Of a stretch of 64,000 nucleotides of DNA, positions 26,400 through 34,994 are shown piece by piece. Source of the DNA: Bowdeniella nasicola. Its GTDB lineage: Bacteria > Actinomycetota > Actinomycetes > Actinomycetales > Actinomycetaceae. The notes beneath the pieces are model-generated. The model was not told the origin of the DNA. It made no database searches and saw only the letters and a list, made by a program, of their open reading frames with translations. Location of the stretch: the NCBI RefSeq assembly GCF_900107735.1, contig NZ_FNQV01000001.1:124001-188000 (forward strand), given 5' to 3'. Every line of letters begins with the position of its first letter. Position 1 is the first letter of the stretch. Position numbers and translations under genes: made by a program.

Positions 26400-27605
26400 G
26401 TGCGGGCCCAGGGCCTTGACCGGCCCCTCGAAGCGGAGCGGCACCGGACCCTAAATCGCGCCGATATCGCTCGCACCGTCGCGCGCATGGGCGTGCTGCA
26501 GATCGACTCCGTCAACGTGCTGGCACGCGCCCACTATGTGCCCCTGTTTTCCCGCCTCGGCAGCTACGACACCGGCTTGCTGCACGCGGCGACGGCCGCG
26601 CCGCCGCGCCTCCTGCTCGAGCAGTGGGGTCACGAGGCGTGCTTCGTTCCGCCAGCAACCCACCGCCTACTGGCCGGTTTTACTCGCCGCTGGTCCTCCG
26701 GGCATCGGATCGACGCGCATCCCGGCGCAGCTAGGCTCCGCGAGCGAATCCTGAGCGAACTTCACTCCCGCGGTCCTGCCACTGCCCTCGAGATGGCTAG
26801 CCGTCTTACCGCCCATGACCTCAGCGCACCCGAACAGGAACTCGCCGAGGCAACGACGGGTCACGATTGGAACCGCGGAGCGATCAAAGTCCTGCTCGAA
26901 AACCTCTTCGATGAGGATCTCGTGACCACCGCTGGGCGAACCGAGTACTTCCACCGGATCTACGCGCTCAGCCGGGCCGCCCTGCCGCCGAGTGTGCGCG
27001 ATGTTCCACCGGCCCCGCGCAGCGAAGCGATCGCGCGCCTGACTGAGCTGTCCATCGCCGCGATCGGGATTGGCGACCTCGCCGCGATCGCGGATGTGTT
27101 CCGATTGCCGCCGCGCGAGGTCGCGCCTGAACTCGACCGCTTGCGCACCAGTGGCGAGGTCGAGGCCGTGCACATCGAGGGAATCGAGCGTCCCTACTAC
27201 CTGGACGCAGCGCTCACGGTCCCGCGCGCTGTCGCCGGTGCCCGCTTCCTCTCGCCGTTCGACCCGCTCATCTTCTTCCGTCCGCGGGCGCTGCAGTTCT
27301 TTAGCCTGGACTACCGCATCGGCATTTACACGCCCGCAGCCAAGCGCACTCGCGGCTATTACAGCCTGCCGCTGCTCGTCGACGGCGAGATCGTGGCCCG
27401 CGCGGACCTCGCCCTCGATCGGAAAACCGCGACCCTGCAGGTGCGCGGAGCCTGGGACGAGGACGAGGTCAGCATCGATGAGGTGCGCCGCGATGAGGCC
27501 GCTCGCGCCGAGCTCGAGCGCCTCGCGACCTGGCTCGGCGCCACGAGCATTCGGGTTCCGAGCGATGCCCCGGGCGCCGCCGCCGCGCGCTGGCGGCGCT
27601 GGTGA
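26400..27605 (+). CDS. Winged-helix DNA-binding protein (HTH_42, YcaQ-like), N-terminus probably frameshifted
   Basis: 401 residues from GTG at 26400. The family features are clear: LGVLQIDS-type sequence (MGVLQIDSVNVLARAHYVPLFSRLG), LLEQWGHEACFVP, HDWNRGAIKVLLENLF and FLSPFDPLIFFRPRALQFF. Members such as E. coli YcaQ are DNA glycosylases that unhook interstrand crosslinks. An ATG at 26350 opens MTPTRRLSRRAARRAAL, the expected start of the family, but in another frame; one extra base in TGCGGGCCC near 26401-26408 would join the two. The translated start used here therefore lacks about 17 natural residues. The IS5 right end lies 12 bases upstream of that ATG, so the promoter is replaced. Confidence 0.75.
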   Translation: MRAQGLDRPLEAERHRTLNRADIARTVARMGVLQIDSVNVLARAHYVPLFSRLGSYDTGLLHAATAAPPRLLLEQWGHEACFVPPATHRLLAGFTRRWSSGHRIDAHPGAARLRERILSELHSRGPATALEMASRLTAHDLSAPEQELAEATTGHDWNRGAIKVLLENLFDEDLVTTAGRTEYFHRIYALSRAALPPSVRDVPPAPRSEAIARLTELSIAAIGIGDLAAIADVFRLPPREVAPELDRLRTSGEVEAVHIEGIERPYYLDAALTVPRAVAGARFLSPFDPLIFFRPRALQFFSLDYRIGIYTPAAKRTRGYYSLPLLVDGEIVARADLALDRKTATLQVRGAWDEDEVSIDEVRRDEAARAELERLATWLGATSIRVPSDAPGAAAARWRRW

Positions 27606-27699
27606 GTCTTCCGCCGAGATCGAACGGAGCGCAGGGGAGTAGGGCCGATCCGCGCAAAGTCGCTACCATGTAACAGGTACCAACGGAAACGGAGAAATC

Positions 27700-30486
27700 G
27701 TGGCTTCCATTCTTGACAGAATCCTTCGATTCGGCGAAGGACGAGTCCTGCGCAACCTGGCGTCCATCGCCGCGCAGGTCAACAAACTCGAACCGACGGT
27801 CGAGGATCTGTCCGACGAGGAGCTGCGCGCCGAAACCGATGAGTTCCGCAAGCGCCTGTCCGAGGGCGAGACCCTCGATGACATCCTGCCCGAGGCCTTC
27901 GCCGTCGTGCGTGAGGCTGCCAAGCGCACCCTGGGCCAGCGCCCGTATGACGTCCAGATCCAGGGCGGCGCCGCCCTGCACATGGGCAACATCGCCGAGA
28001 TGCAGACCGGTGAAGGTAAGACGCTCGTCGCCACGATGCCCGCCTACCTCAACGCCCTGGAGGGCAAGGGCGTGCACGTCGTCACCGTCAACGACTACCT
28101 CGCCTCCTACCAGTCCGAACTCATGGGACGCGTCTTCCGCTTCCTGGGCCTGACCACCGGCTGCATTATCGACGGCCAAACCCCGGCCGAGCGCCGCGTC
28201 GAGTACGCCGCGGACATCACCTACGGCACGAACAACCAGTTCGGTTTTGACTACCTGCGCGACAACATGGCGTGGAGCCCGGAGGAAATGGTCCAGCGCG
28301 GCCACAATTTCGCGATCGTCGACGAAGTTGACTCGATCCTCATCGACGAAGCCCGCACCCCGCTCATCATTTCCGGGCCCGCATCCGGCGACGTCAACTC
28401 CTGGTACACCGAGTTCGCTACGATCGTCGCCCGTCTGAAGCCCGGCACCGACTACGAGGTCGATGAAAAAAAGCGCACGATCGGTATCCTCGAGCCCGGC
28501 ATCGCCAAGGTCGAAGACCACCTCGGCATCGATAACCTCTACGAGTCCTCCAACACCCCGCTCATCGGCTTTTTGAACAACGCCATCAAAGCCAAGGAAC
28601 TGTTCAAGCGGGACAAGGACTACATCGTCGCCGGCGGCGAGGTTCTCATCGTCGACGAACACACCGGCCGTACGCTGCACGGTCGGCGCTACAACGAAGG
28701 CATGCACCAGGCCATCGAAGCCAAGGAAGGCGTCGAGATTAAGGCCGAGAACCAGACGCTTGCCACGATCACGCTGCAGAACTACTTCCGCCTGTACGAC
28801 AAACTCGCGGGCATGACCGGTACCGCCGAGACCGAAGCGGCCGAGTTCATGAACACCTACGAGATCGGCGTCATCCCGATCGCGACGAACAAGCCCAACC
28901 AGCGCACCGACCAGGCCGATCTCGTCTACAAGAACCAGGCCGGCAAGTGGAACGCCGTCGTGGAAGACATCGTCGAGCGCCACGCGACGGGCCAGCCGGT
29001 CCTCGTCGGCACAACGAACGTCGAGAAGTCCGAAATGCTGTCGAAGATGCTGAAGAAGCGTCGCGTCCCGCACACCGTGCTGAACGCCAAGCAGCATGAG
29101 CGCGAAGGCCACGTCATCGCCATGGCGGGCCGCAAGGGCGCCGTCACCGTCGCCACCAACATGGCCGGCCGCGGTACGGACATCATGCTCGGCGGCAATG
29201 CGGAGCACATCGCGATCGAGAACCTCAAGGCCGCGGGCCTGGACCCGACGGAGACGCCGGAGGAATACGAGGCCGCGTGGCCCAAGGCGCTGGAAGATGC
29301 CAAGGACGCGGTGGCGGCCGAACACGATGAGGTCACCGAGCTCGGCGGCCTGTACGTGCTTGGCACCGAACGCCACGACGCACGCCGCATCGATAACCAG
29401 CTGCGCGGCCGCTCCGGCCGTCAGGGCGACCCGGGCGAATCCCGGTTCTACCTCGCCATGGACGATGACATCATGCGCCGCTTCGCCTCCGGCGCCGCCC
29501 AGCGCATCATGTCCTCCGACGCCTACCCCGAGGACATGCCGCTGGAGTCCAAGATCGTCACGCGCGCGATCGCCTCGGCACAGCGCCAGGTCGAATCGCA
29601 AAACGCGGAGACCCGCAAGAACGTCCTGAAGTACGACGACATCATGAACCAGCAGCGCACGATCGTTTACGACCGGCGCCACAAGCTCATCATGGGCGAA
29701 GACGTCTCCGAGCTCGTCGATCAGTTCCGCCACGACGTCATTTCCGGCATCGTGCGCGCCTACACGCTGCACGGCACGGGCGAGAGCTGGGACCTCGACG
29801 AGATGTTCGAAACGCTCAACCGCGTCTACCACGTGACGATCACCAAGGATGATCTGATCGAGGATGCGGGCGATGTCAACCGCCTGACGCAAGAGGGCCT
29901 CATCCGGGAGCTGACTTCCGATATCGACGTGGCCTACGCCGAACGCGAAGAGGAGATCGGCGAGGAGATGATGCGCGACCTGGAGCGCCGCGTCGTCATG
30001 ACGGTGCTGGACCAGAAGTGGCGCGAGCACCTCTACGAGATGGACTACCTCAAGGAGGGCATCGGCCTGCGGGCGATGGCCCAGCGCGATCCGCTCGTGG
30101 AATACCGCAAGGAAGGCTACGACCTCTTCCAGTCGATGGAGGAAGCCATCAAGGAAGACGTCGTGCGCTACCTGTTCTTCCTGCAGGTCCAGCAGCCGGG
30201 CGAGGCGGAGGCTGCCGGGCAGCAGAGCCCCGAACCGCAGCCCGCCCCCGAAGCCGCGCCGGCCAAGGCGAAGAAGGCTTCCCCGCTTGCGCTCAAGACG
30301 CCCGAGCGGCCGTCAGCGCTGACGTATTCGGCCTCGGCGAGGGATGGCTCCGGCCAGAGCGAGGCATCGGCGCCTTCCGGCCAGGGTGCCGCCTTCGGGC
30401 TGGACGAGGGAACGGCCGCGCCGCAGGGCGGTAACCGCGCCGAGCGCCGCGCCGCGAAGAAGGCCCGCCGAAAGCGCGGCCGCTAG
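27700..30486 (+). CDS. secA: Preprotein translocase ATPase SecA
   Basis: 928 residues, GTG start with an ACGGAGA site. The N-terminal DEAD motor has [22 protein letters not shown] (Walker A), [20 protein letters not shown] (Walker B) and the preprotein-binding region; the second motor domain has [14 protein letters not shown] and [19 protein letters not shown], followed by the helical scaffold and two-helix finger ([38 protein letters not shown]). The C-terminus is Ala/Pro/Glu-rich and basic and has no zinc-binding CxCxSG motif, which is common in actinobacterial SecA1. It drives export through SecYEG. It nearly abuts the convergent Rv3235-family gene. Confidence 0.98.
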   Translation: MASILDRILRFGEGRVLRNLASIAAQVNKLEPTVEDLSDEELRAETDEFRKRLSEGETLDDILPEAFAVVREAAKRTLGQRPYDVQIQGGAALHMGNIAEMQTGEGKTLVATMPAYLNALEGKGVHVVTVNDYLASYQSELMGRVFRFLGLTTGCIIDGQTPAERRVEYAADITYGTNNQFGFDYLRDNMAWSPEEMVQRGHNFAIVDEVDSILIDEARTPLIISGPASGDVNSWYTEFATIVARLKPGTDYEVDEKKRTIGILEPGIAKVEDHLGIDNLYESSNTPLIGFLNNAIKAKELFKRDKDYIVAGGEVLIVDEHTGRTLHGRRYNEGMHQAIEAKEGVEIKAENQTLATITLQNYFRLYDKLAGMTGTAETEAAEFMNTYEIGVIPIATNKPNQRTDQADLVYKNQAGKWNAVVEDIVERHATGQPVLVGTTNVEKSEMLSKMLKKRRVPHTVLNAKQHEREGHVIAMAGRKGAVTVATNMAGRGTDIMLGGNAEHIAIENLKAAGLDPTETPEEYEAAWPKALEDAKDAVAAEHDEVTELGGLYVLGTERHDARRIDNQLRGRSGRQGDPGESRFYLAMDDDIMRRFASGAAQRIMSSDAYPEDMPLESKIVTRAIASAQRQVESQNAETRKNVLKYDDIMNQQRTIVYDRRHKLIMGEDVSELVDQFRHDVISGIVRAYTLHGTGESWDLDEMFETLNRVYHVTITKDDLIEDAGDVNRLTQEGLIRELTSDIDVAYAEREEEIGEEMMRDLERRVVMTVLDQKWREHLYEMDYLKEGIGLRAMAQRDPLVEYRKEGYDLFQSMEEAIKEDVVRYLFFLQVQQPGEAEAAGQQSPEPQPAPEAAPAKAKKASPLALKTPERPSALTYSASARDGSGQSEASAPSGQGAAFGLDEGTAAPQGGNRAERRAAKKARRKRGR

Positions 30487-30491
30487 AACGT

Positions 30492-30977
30492 TCAGCCGAT
30501 CTGGATGGCGGTCACCATCCAGCGTGCCCGGCGCACGACCATCTCGAAGGCGACGGCGCGCACCCGCTCGCCGTCGAGGATGGTGGCGATGACATCGACG
30601 CGCCCCTTGGCAACCGAGGAGACGCGCACATTGCGCACGACGGGGCGTTGCCGATCGCTCGGCGGCGCTACCCGCAGCGCAAGGGACGCGCGGCGCGCCA
30701 GGGAAGCGTAAACCTCGGGGGAGACCCACCGGTTGACGTGCGTGATCGGCCGAAATCCCGTGAGGACTTCGAGCGTCGCGCGTAAAATCGTGTGCGACCA
30801 GACCGAGGGATGGGGCAGGGTCTGGGAGGCGCCGCGCACGGCCCGGCGGGCCAGGCGCGCGTCCACCGATTCGATCAAGAATTCGTGGGGCGTCGAAAAC
30901 GAAATCGCGAGGGGATCAAAGGCGAGCTCCTCATCGCTTCCGAAGGCTTCCTCAACGCTGAGCGCCGACGTCGTCAT
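30492..30977 (-). CDS. Rv3235 family protein
   Basis: 161 residues from the ATG at 30977, which has a GGAAAGGA site. ARLARRAVRGASQTLPHPSVWSHTILRATLEVLTGFRPITHVNRWVSPEVYASLARRA and the closing FEMVVRRARWMVTAIQIG are those of the actinobacterial Rv3235 family, a small NTF2-like fold protein encoded beside secA. Function unknown. The gene overlaps the LysM gene by 4 bases and would be co-translated with it, which suggests a shared envelope role. Confidence 0.8.
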   Translation of the reverse strand: MTTSALSVEEAFGSDEELAFDPLAISFSTPHEFLIESVDARLARRAVRGASQTLPHPSVWSHTILRATLEVLTGFRPITHVNRWVSPEVYASLARRASLALRVAPPSDRQRPVVRNVRVSSVAKGRVDVIATILDGERVRAVAFEMVVRRARWMVTAIQIG

Positions 30978-31618
30978 GGCTGGTCCTTTCCTAGGGACAG
31001 TTCTTGCCCGGGATAGATGAGATTGGGGTCGGTGATGGCGGGGTTCAGTGCAGCGATTTCTGCCACGAGCCGCGCCGTTTCGGCATCCGAGGGGGAATCC
31101 AGCTCGGCCTCGATGATGCGCCACAGGCAGTCACCCGGTTGGACCTCGTAGGTGGTGGCGACGCTCGGGGCGGGCGGGGGCGCCGGGGCCGGATCCAGGG
31201 GCGGGAGCACCTCGGAATGCGCCACTGAGGCGGCCGGTGTGGGCGAATCGCCGGTGGCGGGGGCGGCCATCGCGGCCGAAAGCGGCAGGCCCGCTCCGAG
31301 AGCGACGCCGAGCGATGCGACGGAGGCGCCGCGCACCAGGCGTGAGGTCAGCGGCGCGAGATAACCAGCGACGGCGCTGGCTCGCGCCCGGCCGGCCAGG
31401 ACGAGGAGCGCAAGGATGCCGGAGGCGGCGTACCAGGCGCTGAGTGCGGCGGCCAGGACGAGCAGTACGGCCGCGACGCCCGATTCGTAGTTGCGGGCCT
31501 GCCACACCGGGGAGACGAGCACCTCGCCGATCGTCGTTGTGGCGAGGCGGGTGAAGGCGATGGCACCCGCGGCACCGAGAGAGCTCAGGAGCAGGGAGGC
31601 TAGGACTCGTTGTTTCAT
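30974..31618 (-). CDS. LysM-domain membrane protein
   Basis: 214 residues. Two or three hydrophobic segments (about 5-30, 45-72, 90-115) precede a Pro/Ala-rich linker and a C-terminal LysM domain (TTYEVQPGDCLWRIIEAELDS ... AEIAALNPAITDPNLIYPGQELSL, about 155-210) for binding peptidoglycan or chitin-like glycan outside the cell. In actinobacteria this protein pairs with an Rv3235-family protein next to secA. Upstream lies an AT-rich promoter region with a 10-bp inverted repeat. Confidence 0.85.
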   Translation of the reverse strand: MKQRVLASLLLSSLGAAGAIAFTRLATTTIGEVLVSPVWQARNYESGVAAVLLVLAAALSAWYAASGILALLVLAGRARASAVAGYLAPLTSRLVRGASVASLGVALGAGLPLSAAMAAPATGDSPTPAASVAHSEVLPPLDPAPAPPPAPSVATTYEVQPGDCLWRIIEAELDSPSDAETARLVAEIAALNPAITDPNLIYPGQELSLGKDQP

Positions 31619-31622
31619 CTCT

Positions 31623-31683
31623 CGGAACCTCGGTTCATATCGTTTGATATTGTTTGTTGTTCTTATGTCTAGTCGAGGTTCCG
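31623..31683. repeat. 10-bp inverted repeat around an AT-rich divergent promoter region
   Basis: CGGAACCTCG (31623-31632) is matched by CGAGGTTCCG (31674-31683). The 41 bases between are strikingly AT-rich for this genome (GTTCATATCGTTTGATATTG and onward). The region lies between the divergent LysM gene (start 31618) and the gene at 31761 and probably holds promoters for both; the arms could be an operator. Confidence 0.5.
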
Positions 31684-31760
31684 TTCGTTGTAAAGCCCTG
31701 TGGAGAACTTGGGGGTCGAGCAGCTACGGTGAAAACCACCTAGGCATGAAGGAGGCAGCG

Positions 31761-32294
31761 ATGAGTGATGGGCTCGATCCCGCGATTTCTCGGCTGCTCA
31801 TGGACCTGTCCGATCGGCTCGCGACGATTGAGAGTGCGCAGCTGGAAGCCGAGTTAGTGGAGGCCGAACGTTCTTCGGTGGGGATCACCGAACGGCTTAC
31901 CTCGTCCCTTGGCGCGAAAATGCACGTCGTGATGCAGGGTGGGCACAGCGCTGATGGGGTATTGCAAGACGTGTCGGCAACGTGGGCGCGGCTCGAGCGC
32001 GCCCAGGCTCACCACGTCTTTGTAGCGATCGCGAAGATCGCTGTGATCAAGGGGCTTGGGCGTGCTTCCCACACCCATCGCGAGGTCGATATTCGGCGGA
32101 GTTGGGGTCACGTGCTGCGGCGCTGCGGCGCGCAAGGGGTGCGGGTAAGAATTTGTAGCGCGCAGCGCGAGATCACCGGGCGAGTGCTCGGTGTGGGAAA
32201 GGACGTCGTTGACCTGGAGCTCGACGATGGCTCGCGGGCGGCCGTCGTCTTAGATCAGATAGAAACCCTCGATACGTGGGGGCTGGCGAGCTAG
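31761..32294 (+). CDS. Conserved actinobacterial protein, possible Sm-like C-terminal fold
   Basis: 177 residues from the ATG at 31761, chosen for its AAGGAGG site at 31749-31755. The N-terminal half is predicted helical (ISRLLMDLSDRLATIESAQLEAELVEAE), the middle carries AHHVFVAIAKIAVIKGLG, and the C-terminus VRICSAQREITGRVLGVGKDVVDLELDDGS has the short-strand pattern of an Sm/KOW-type barrel. I do not recognise a named family. Similar proteins without known function are encoded next to the HTH protein that follows, whose stop overlaps this one by 4 bases on the other strand. Confidence 0.6.
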   Translation: MSDGLDPAISRLLMDLSDRLATIESAQLEAELVEAERSSVGITERLTSSLGAKMHVVMQGGHSADGVLQDVSATWARLERAQAHHVFVAIAKIAVIKGLGRASHTHREVDIRRSWGHVLRRCGAQGVRVRICSAQREITGRVLGVGKDVVDLELDDGSRAAVVLDQIETLDTWGLAS

Positions 32295-32509
32295 GCGTTT
32301 TCCTGGCTCAGCTGCTCCACGCGGGCCGCGTTCTCGCGGTATTTCTGCTGGATGTAATCTTCCAGCACGCTGGCTTCGATACGCCACTGGCCGCGACCGC
32401 CCACCTGGATGGCAGGGATTTCCCCGGAGCGCACGAGTGCGCGCGCCTGGATCATGGAAACGGCCAGCTGTTCGGCCAGGTCCGAGAGGGTGAGGAAGCG
32501 TGCGGTCAT
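32291..32509 (-). CDS. Excisionase/BldC-type helix-turn-helix protein
   Basis: 72 residues from the ATG at 32509 (MTARFLTLSDLAEQLAVSM). A MerR-like winged HTH (LSDLAEQLAVSMIQARALVRSGEIPAIQVGGRGQWRIEASVLEDYIQQKY) fills the chain, followed by a short coiled tail. Such HTH_17 proteins include phage excisionases and the Streptomyces developmental regulator BldC; no integrase is nearby, and the gene is part of a conserved actinobacterial neighbourhood, so a chromosomal regulator is more likely than a prophage remnant. Confidence 0.8.
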   Translation of the reverse strand: MTARFLTLSDLAEQLAVSMIQARALVRSGEIPAIQVGGRGQWRIEASVLEDYIQQKYRENAARVEQLSQENA

Positions 32510-32547
32510 GATCCAAGTATGGCAGAGCGGGCCAAAGTGCAACAAAG

Positions 32548-32556
32548 TTATCCACA
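32548..32556 (+). promoter_or_regulatory. Isolated perfect DnaA box
   Basis: TTATCCACA matches the DnaA consensus exactly. It lies in the 100-base gap between the divergent HTH gene and the SAF-domain gene. I see no second box nearby, so it is not an origin; a regulatory or titration site is possible, as is chance. Confidence 0.4.
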
Positions 32557-32608
32557 ATCAGCACAACGCACTTGCGGCCAGCACGTGACCTTCGGCATAG
32601 TCTGGTCC

Positions 32609-33241
32609 ATGACCTCTCGTCAAAAACGCGCCTCTCGCATTGTTGCCATGCGTCCCTCGCTGCGCGATCCTCGTCTCGCCGTGGGCATTATCCTCGTCGC
32701 GGCGGCCGTGGCGCTCGGGATCTATCTTGTCAACGCCGTCGATCATCGCGTCGGAGTATGGGCTGCTACATCGACGCTGACGCCGGGCAGCGAGTTGCGC
32801 GGAAACGTCGAGCGGGCCGAGGTTCACGCCGATGTGGCGAGCCACTATCTCAGTGCGGAGGACGAGCCGCGCGGCAGCGTGACACGCACGGTCGGCAAGG
32901 GAGAGCTCATTGCGCGCTCGGCGACGAGCACGGACGAAGGCCAGGAAAAGACGCGCTCCGTCGTGATTCCGCTCGGAACACAATTGCCGCAGCAAGCGAG
33001 CCGGGGCAGCGTCGTCGATGTCTGGTTCATTCCGCGGGCGACTCCCGGATCGGAGGGCTCCGAACCCGAGATCATTGCGGCGGACGCGATCATCGAGCAG
33101 GTCCATACCGCCGGTGGGCTGGGGGTCAATAACCATGGCTCAATCGAAGTCTCGGTTCGCGAGGACAATGTGGCGGCGGTGCTGAAGGCGCTTGCTGGCA
33201 ACGGCGTCATGTCAGTCGTGCCCCAGGGCGGGACGCTATGA
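32609..33241 (+). CDS. SAF-domain membrane protein (CpaB/RcpC-like)
   Basis: 210 residues from the ATG at 32609. A basic N-terminus (TSRQKRASRIVAMRPSLRDPR) and one helix (about 25-45) anchor an extracytoplasmic SAF domain (TSTLTPGSELRGNVERAEVHADVASHYL, GELIARSATSTDE) and a beta region with VVDVWFIPRA and the terminal VMSVVPQGG. This is the layout of CpaB/RcpC, which assist the Flp/Tad pilus secretin. No secretin, TadA or pilin genes are in the window. It overlaps the next gene by 4 bases. Confidence 0.75.
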   Translation: MTSRQKRASRIVAMRPSLRDPRLAVGIILVAAAVALGIYLVNAVDHRVGVWAATSTLTPGSELRGNVERAEVHADVASHYLSAEDEPRGSVTRTVGKGELIARSATSTDEGQEKTRSVVIPLGTQLPQQASRGSVVDVWFIPRATPGSEGSEPEIIAADAIIEQVHTAGGLGVNNHGSIEVSVREDNVAAVLKALAGNGVMSVVPQGGTL

Positions 33242-34527
33242 GTGTTGGCGTCCTGATTGCCGTCACGGGCAAGCTCGAGCCATTGCTCGTGCGGGCGCTG
33301 ACCAATCACCGCGGCGAGGTGTCGGTGGTGCGGCGCTGCGGGGACGTCGGCGAGCTGCTCGCGGCGGCCGCGGCCGGTATCGGCGGCATTGGCGTGCTGG
33401 ACGCCTCCGGCGGGGACGTGAGCGCGCAGGTTGTCGCCGATCTTGCCCGCCACGGGGTGCGCGCACTGCTGCTCGCACATCCCGACGACGTGGAACGCAC
33501 GGCGGCGCTCGGGGCGGCGGCGACGCTGCCGCTGGATACGCCGCCCGCCGAGATCGCCGAGCGTATTGCCGAGCTCGCGTACCGCGGCGAGGAGCCAGAG
33601 CCGGAGGCGGAGGCGGCGGCGATGCCGCCCCCGCCGCCCTCGCCGACGCGGCGCCAGCTGCGCGCCGAGGCGAAGGTCGGACGCGAGGCGCGGATCATCG
33701 CCGTGTGGGGCCCGCCCGGCTCGCATGGGCGCTCGAGTCTGGCAGCGGCGCTCGCCCACGCCCTCGTGCGTTACGGCCGAGTGCTGCTCATCGACGCGGA
33801 CCTGGCGGCGCCCTCGCTCACGCCGCGGCTGGGGATCCTCGATGATGTGTCCGGGCTCGCGACGCTCTCGCGCCGCGCCAACCAGGGCCGGCTAGACGAG
33901 GAGGTGCTGGCCGGCGCCGTCATCGCCTCGCACGGCTTCGACCTCGTGACGGGTATCGGCCGGGCGGATCGCTGGCGCGATATCAGCACGGCGACGATCG
34001 AGCCGATCTTGGCGCTCGCGCGCGAGCACTACGACGCCATCGTCATCGACGTGGAGTCGGTGCCGTGGCCGGCGGCCGATGGCTATGACCAGTTCGGCGC
34101 GCAACCCGGCGCCGTGCGCGAGGAGATCCTGGCCGCGGCCGATGATGTGCTGGTGGTGGCGCAGGCCGATACTGTCTCGATTGCGCGGCTGATCACGCAC
34201 GTGCAGTCGCACCCGGTGACCGAGCGTGAGCACGTCGTCGTGACCGCGGTGCGAAACGCGGCCGCGGGCTCGGACGCCGCGCGCTCGGTCCTCGAAGTGC
34301 TCTCGCGGTTTACTTCGGTTGAGCGAGCAACGCTCATTTCAGATGAGCGCAAGGCCCTCGATGCGGCTCTGTTGGCCGGGGCTCCGATCACACAGAGCGC
34401 GCCGCATTGCGCGATGTCGCTCGTGGTCGGCGAGCTGGCGTCCGAGCTCATGGGCACGGCCGCGCCGGCGCGGCCTTCGGTGCTGAAGCGGCTCGCCGCA
34501 ACGTTTTCTCGCTCAGCTGCTACCTGA
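33238..34527 (+). CDS. CpaE/MinD-like ATPase
   Basis: 429 residues. A receiver-like N-terminal domain without clear phosphoacceptor (1-115) and a Pro/Glu linker lead to a SIMIBI ATPase with WGPPGSHGRSSLAAALAHAL in place of the usual K-containing deviant Walker A, LLIDADLAAPSLTPRLGI as switch I / A' motif, and IVIDVESVPWP. The Arg for Lys change in the P-loop is common in actinobacterial homologues of this pair. CpaE localises Tad pilus machinery in Caulobacter; here the partner is the SAF protein, and a role in positioning a surface complex is an inference. Confidence 0.75.
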   Translation: MSVGVLIAVTGKLEPLLVRALTNHRGEVSVVRRCGDVGELLAAAAAGIGGIGVLDASGGDVSAQVVADLARHGVRALLLAHPDDVERTAALGAAATLPLDTPPAEIAERIAELAYRGEEPEPEAEAAAMPPPPPSPTRRQLRAEAKVGREARIIAVWGPPGSHGRSSLAAALAHALVRYGRVLLIDADLAAPSLTPRLGILDDVSGLATLSRRANQGRLDEEVLAGAVIASHGFDLVTGIGRADRWRDISTATIEPILALAREHYDAIVIDVESVPWPAADGYDQFGAQPGAVREEILAAADDVLVVAQADTVSIARLITHVQSHPVTEREHVVVTAVRNAAAGSDAARSVLEVLSRFTSVERATLISDERKALDAALLAGAPITQSAPHCAMSLVVGELASELMGTAAPARPSVLKRLAATFSRSAAT

Positions 34528-34544
34528 CCTGGCACGATAGAGCT

Positions 34545-34994
34545 ATGCGCTGTTTCTTGCCGCTCACCCGCGCCGATCTGATGAACCCCGCCCCGAACGC
34601 TTTTAATGCCGGTGCCCGTGCGTGCGCGGATACCCGCGCATTGCAGCGTGAGGTGCCGGAGGCCGATGAGGAAGAGCGCGAGCTGATCGCGACGCTCGCG
34701 GCCGGGGACTATTCGGCACTTGCATACCAAGAGGGGCCCGCGCGGCGCATCGTCGTCGCCGTTGATGCCCGGGTGCAGGAGCTGACGAACCCGGAGCTTG
34801 CCTGCGATGTCGAGCTAGCCGAGGCAATCACCTGGGGCGATGCCGTCGCGCTGCTCGTGGACGAGGCCGCGGCCGAGGAATGCGTCGCTGCGGCCGGAAG
34901 TGATCAAGCAGCCCTTGAGGGCCTGGAGGATTTCGACCTGCTGTGGTTTGACATCACCGAACGCGATGATGTCATTGCGCAGCTGGAAGGTTAA
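34545..34994 (+). CDS. DUF6912 family protein
   Basis: 149 residues from the ATG at 34545. The start MRCFLPLTRADL, the internal RRIVVAVDARVQELT and the end LEDFDLLWFDITERDDVI fit the short actinobacterial DUF6912 proteins found at this place. The chain is acidic and probably cytosolic. Function unknown. It lies 17 bases after the CpaE-like gene, likely in the same transcript, and its stop overlaps that of sbcC by 4 bases. Confidence 0.7.
   Translation: MRCFLPLTRADLMNPAPNAFNAGARACADTRALQREVPEADEEERELIATLAAGDYSALAYQEGPARRIVVAVDARVQELTNPELACDVELAEAITWGDAVALLVDEAAAEECVAAAGSDQAALEGLEDFDLLWFDITERDDVIAQLEG

Noticed and set aside
27469-30030. Reverse-strand open frame of about 850 codons opposite secA
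   Set aside because: Antisense shadow of secA; no start site or family features.
30180-30486. SecA missing its C-terminal zinc finger as a defect
   Set aside because: Many actinobacterial SecA1 proteins lack it.
33700-33745. CpaE-like ATPase judged inactive because its P-loop lacks Lys
   Set aside because: Arg at this position is recurrent in actinobacterial members of this family, so loss of function does not follow.
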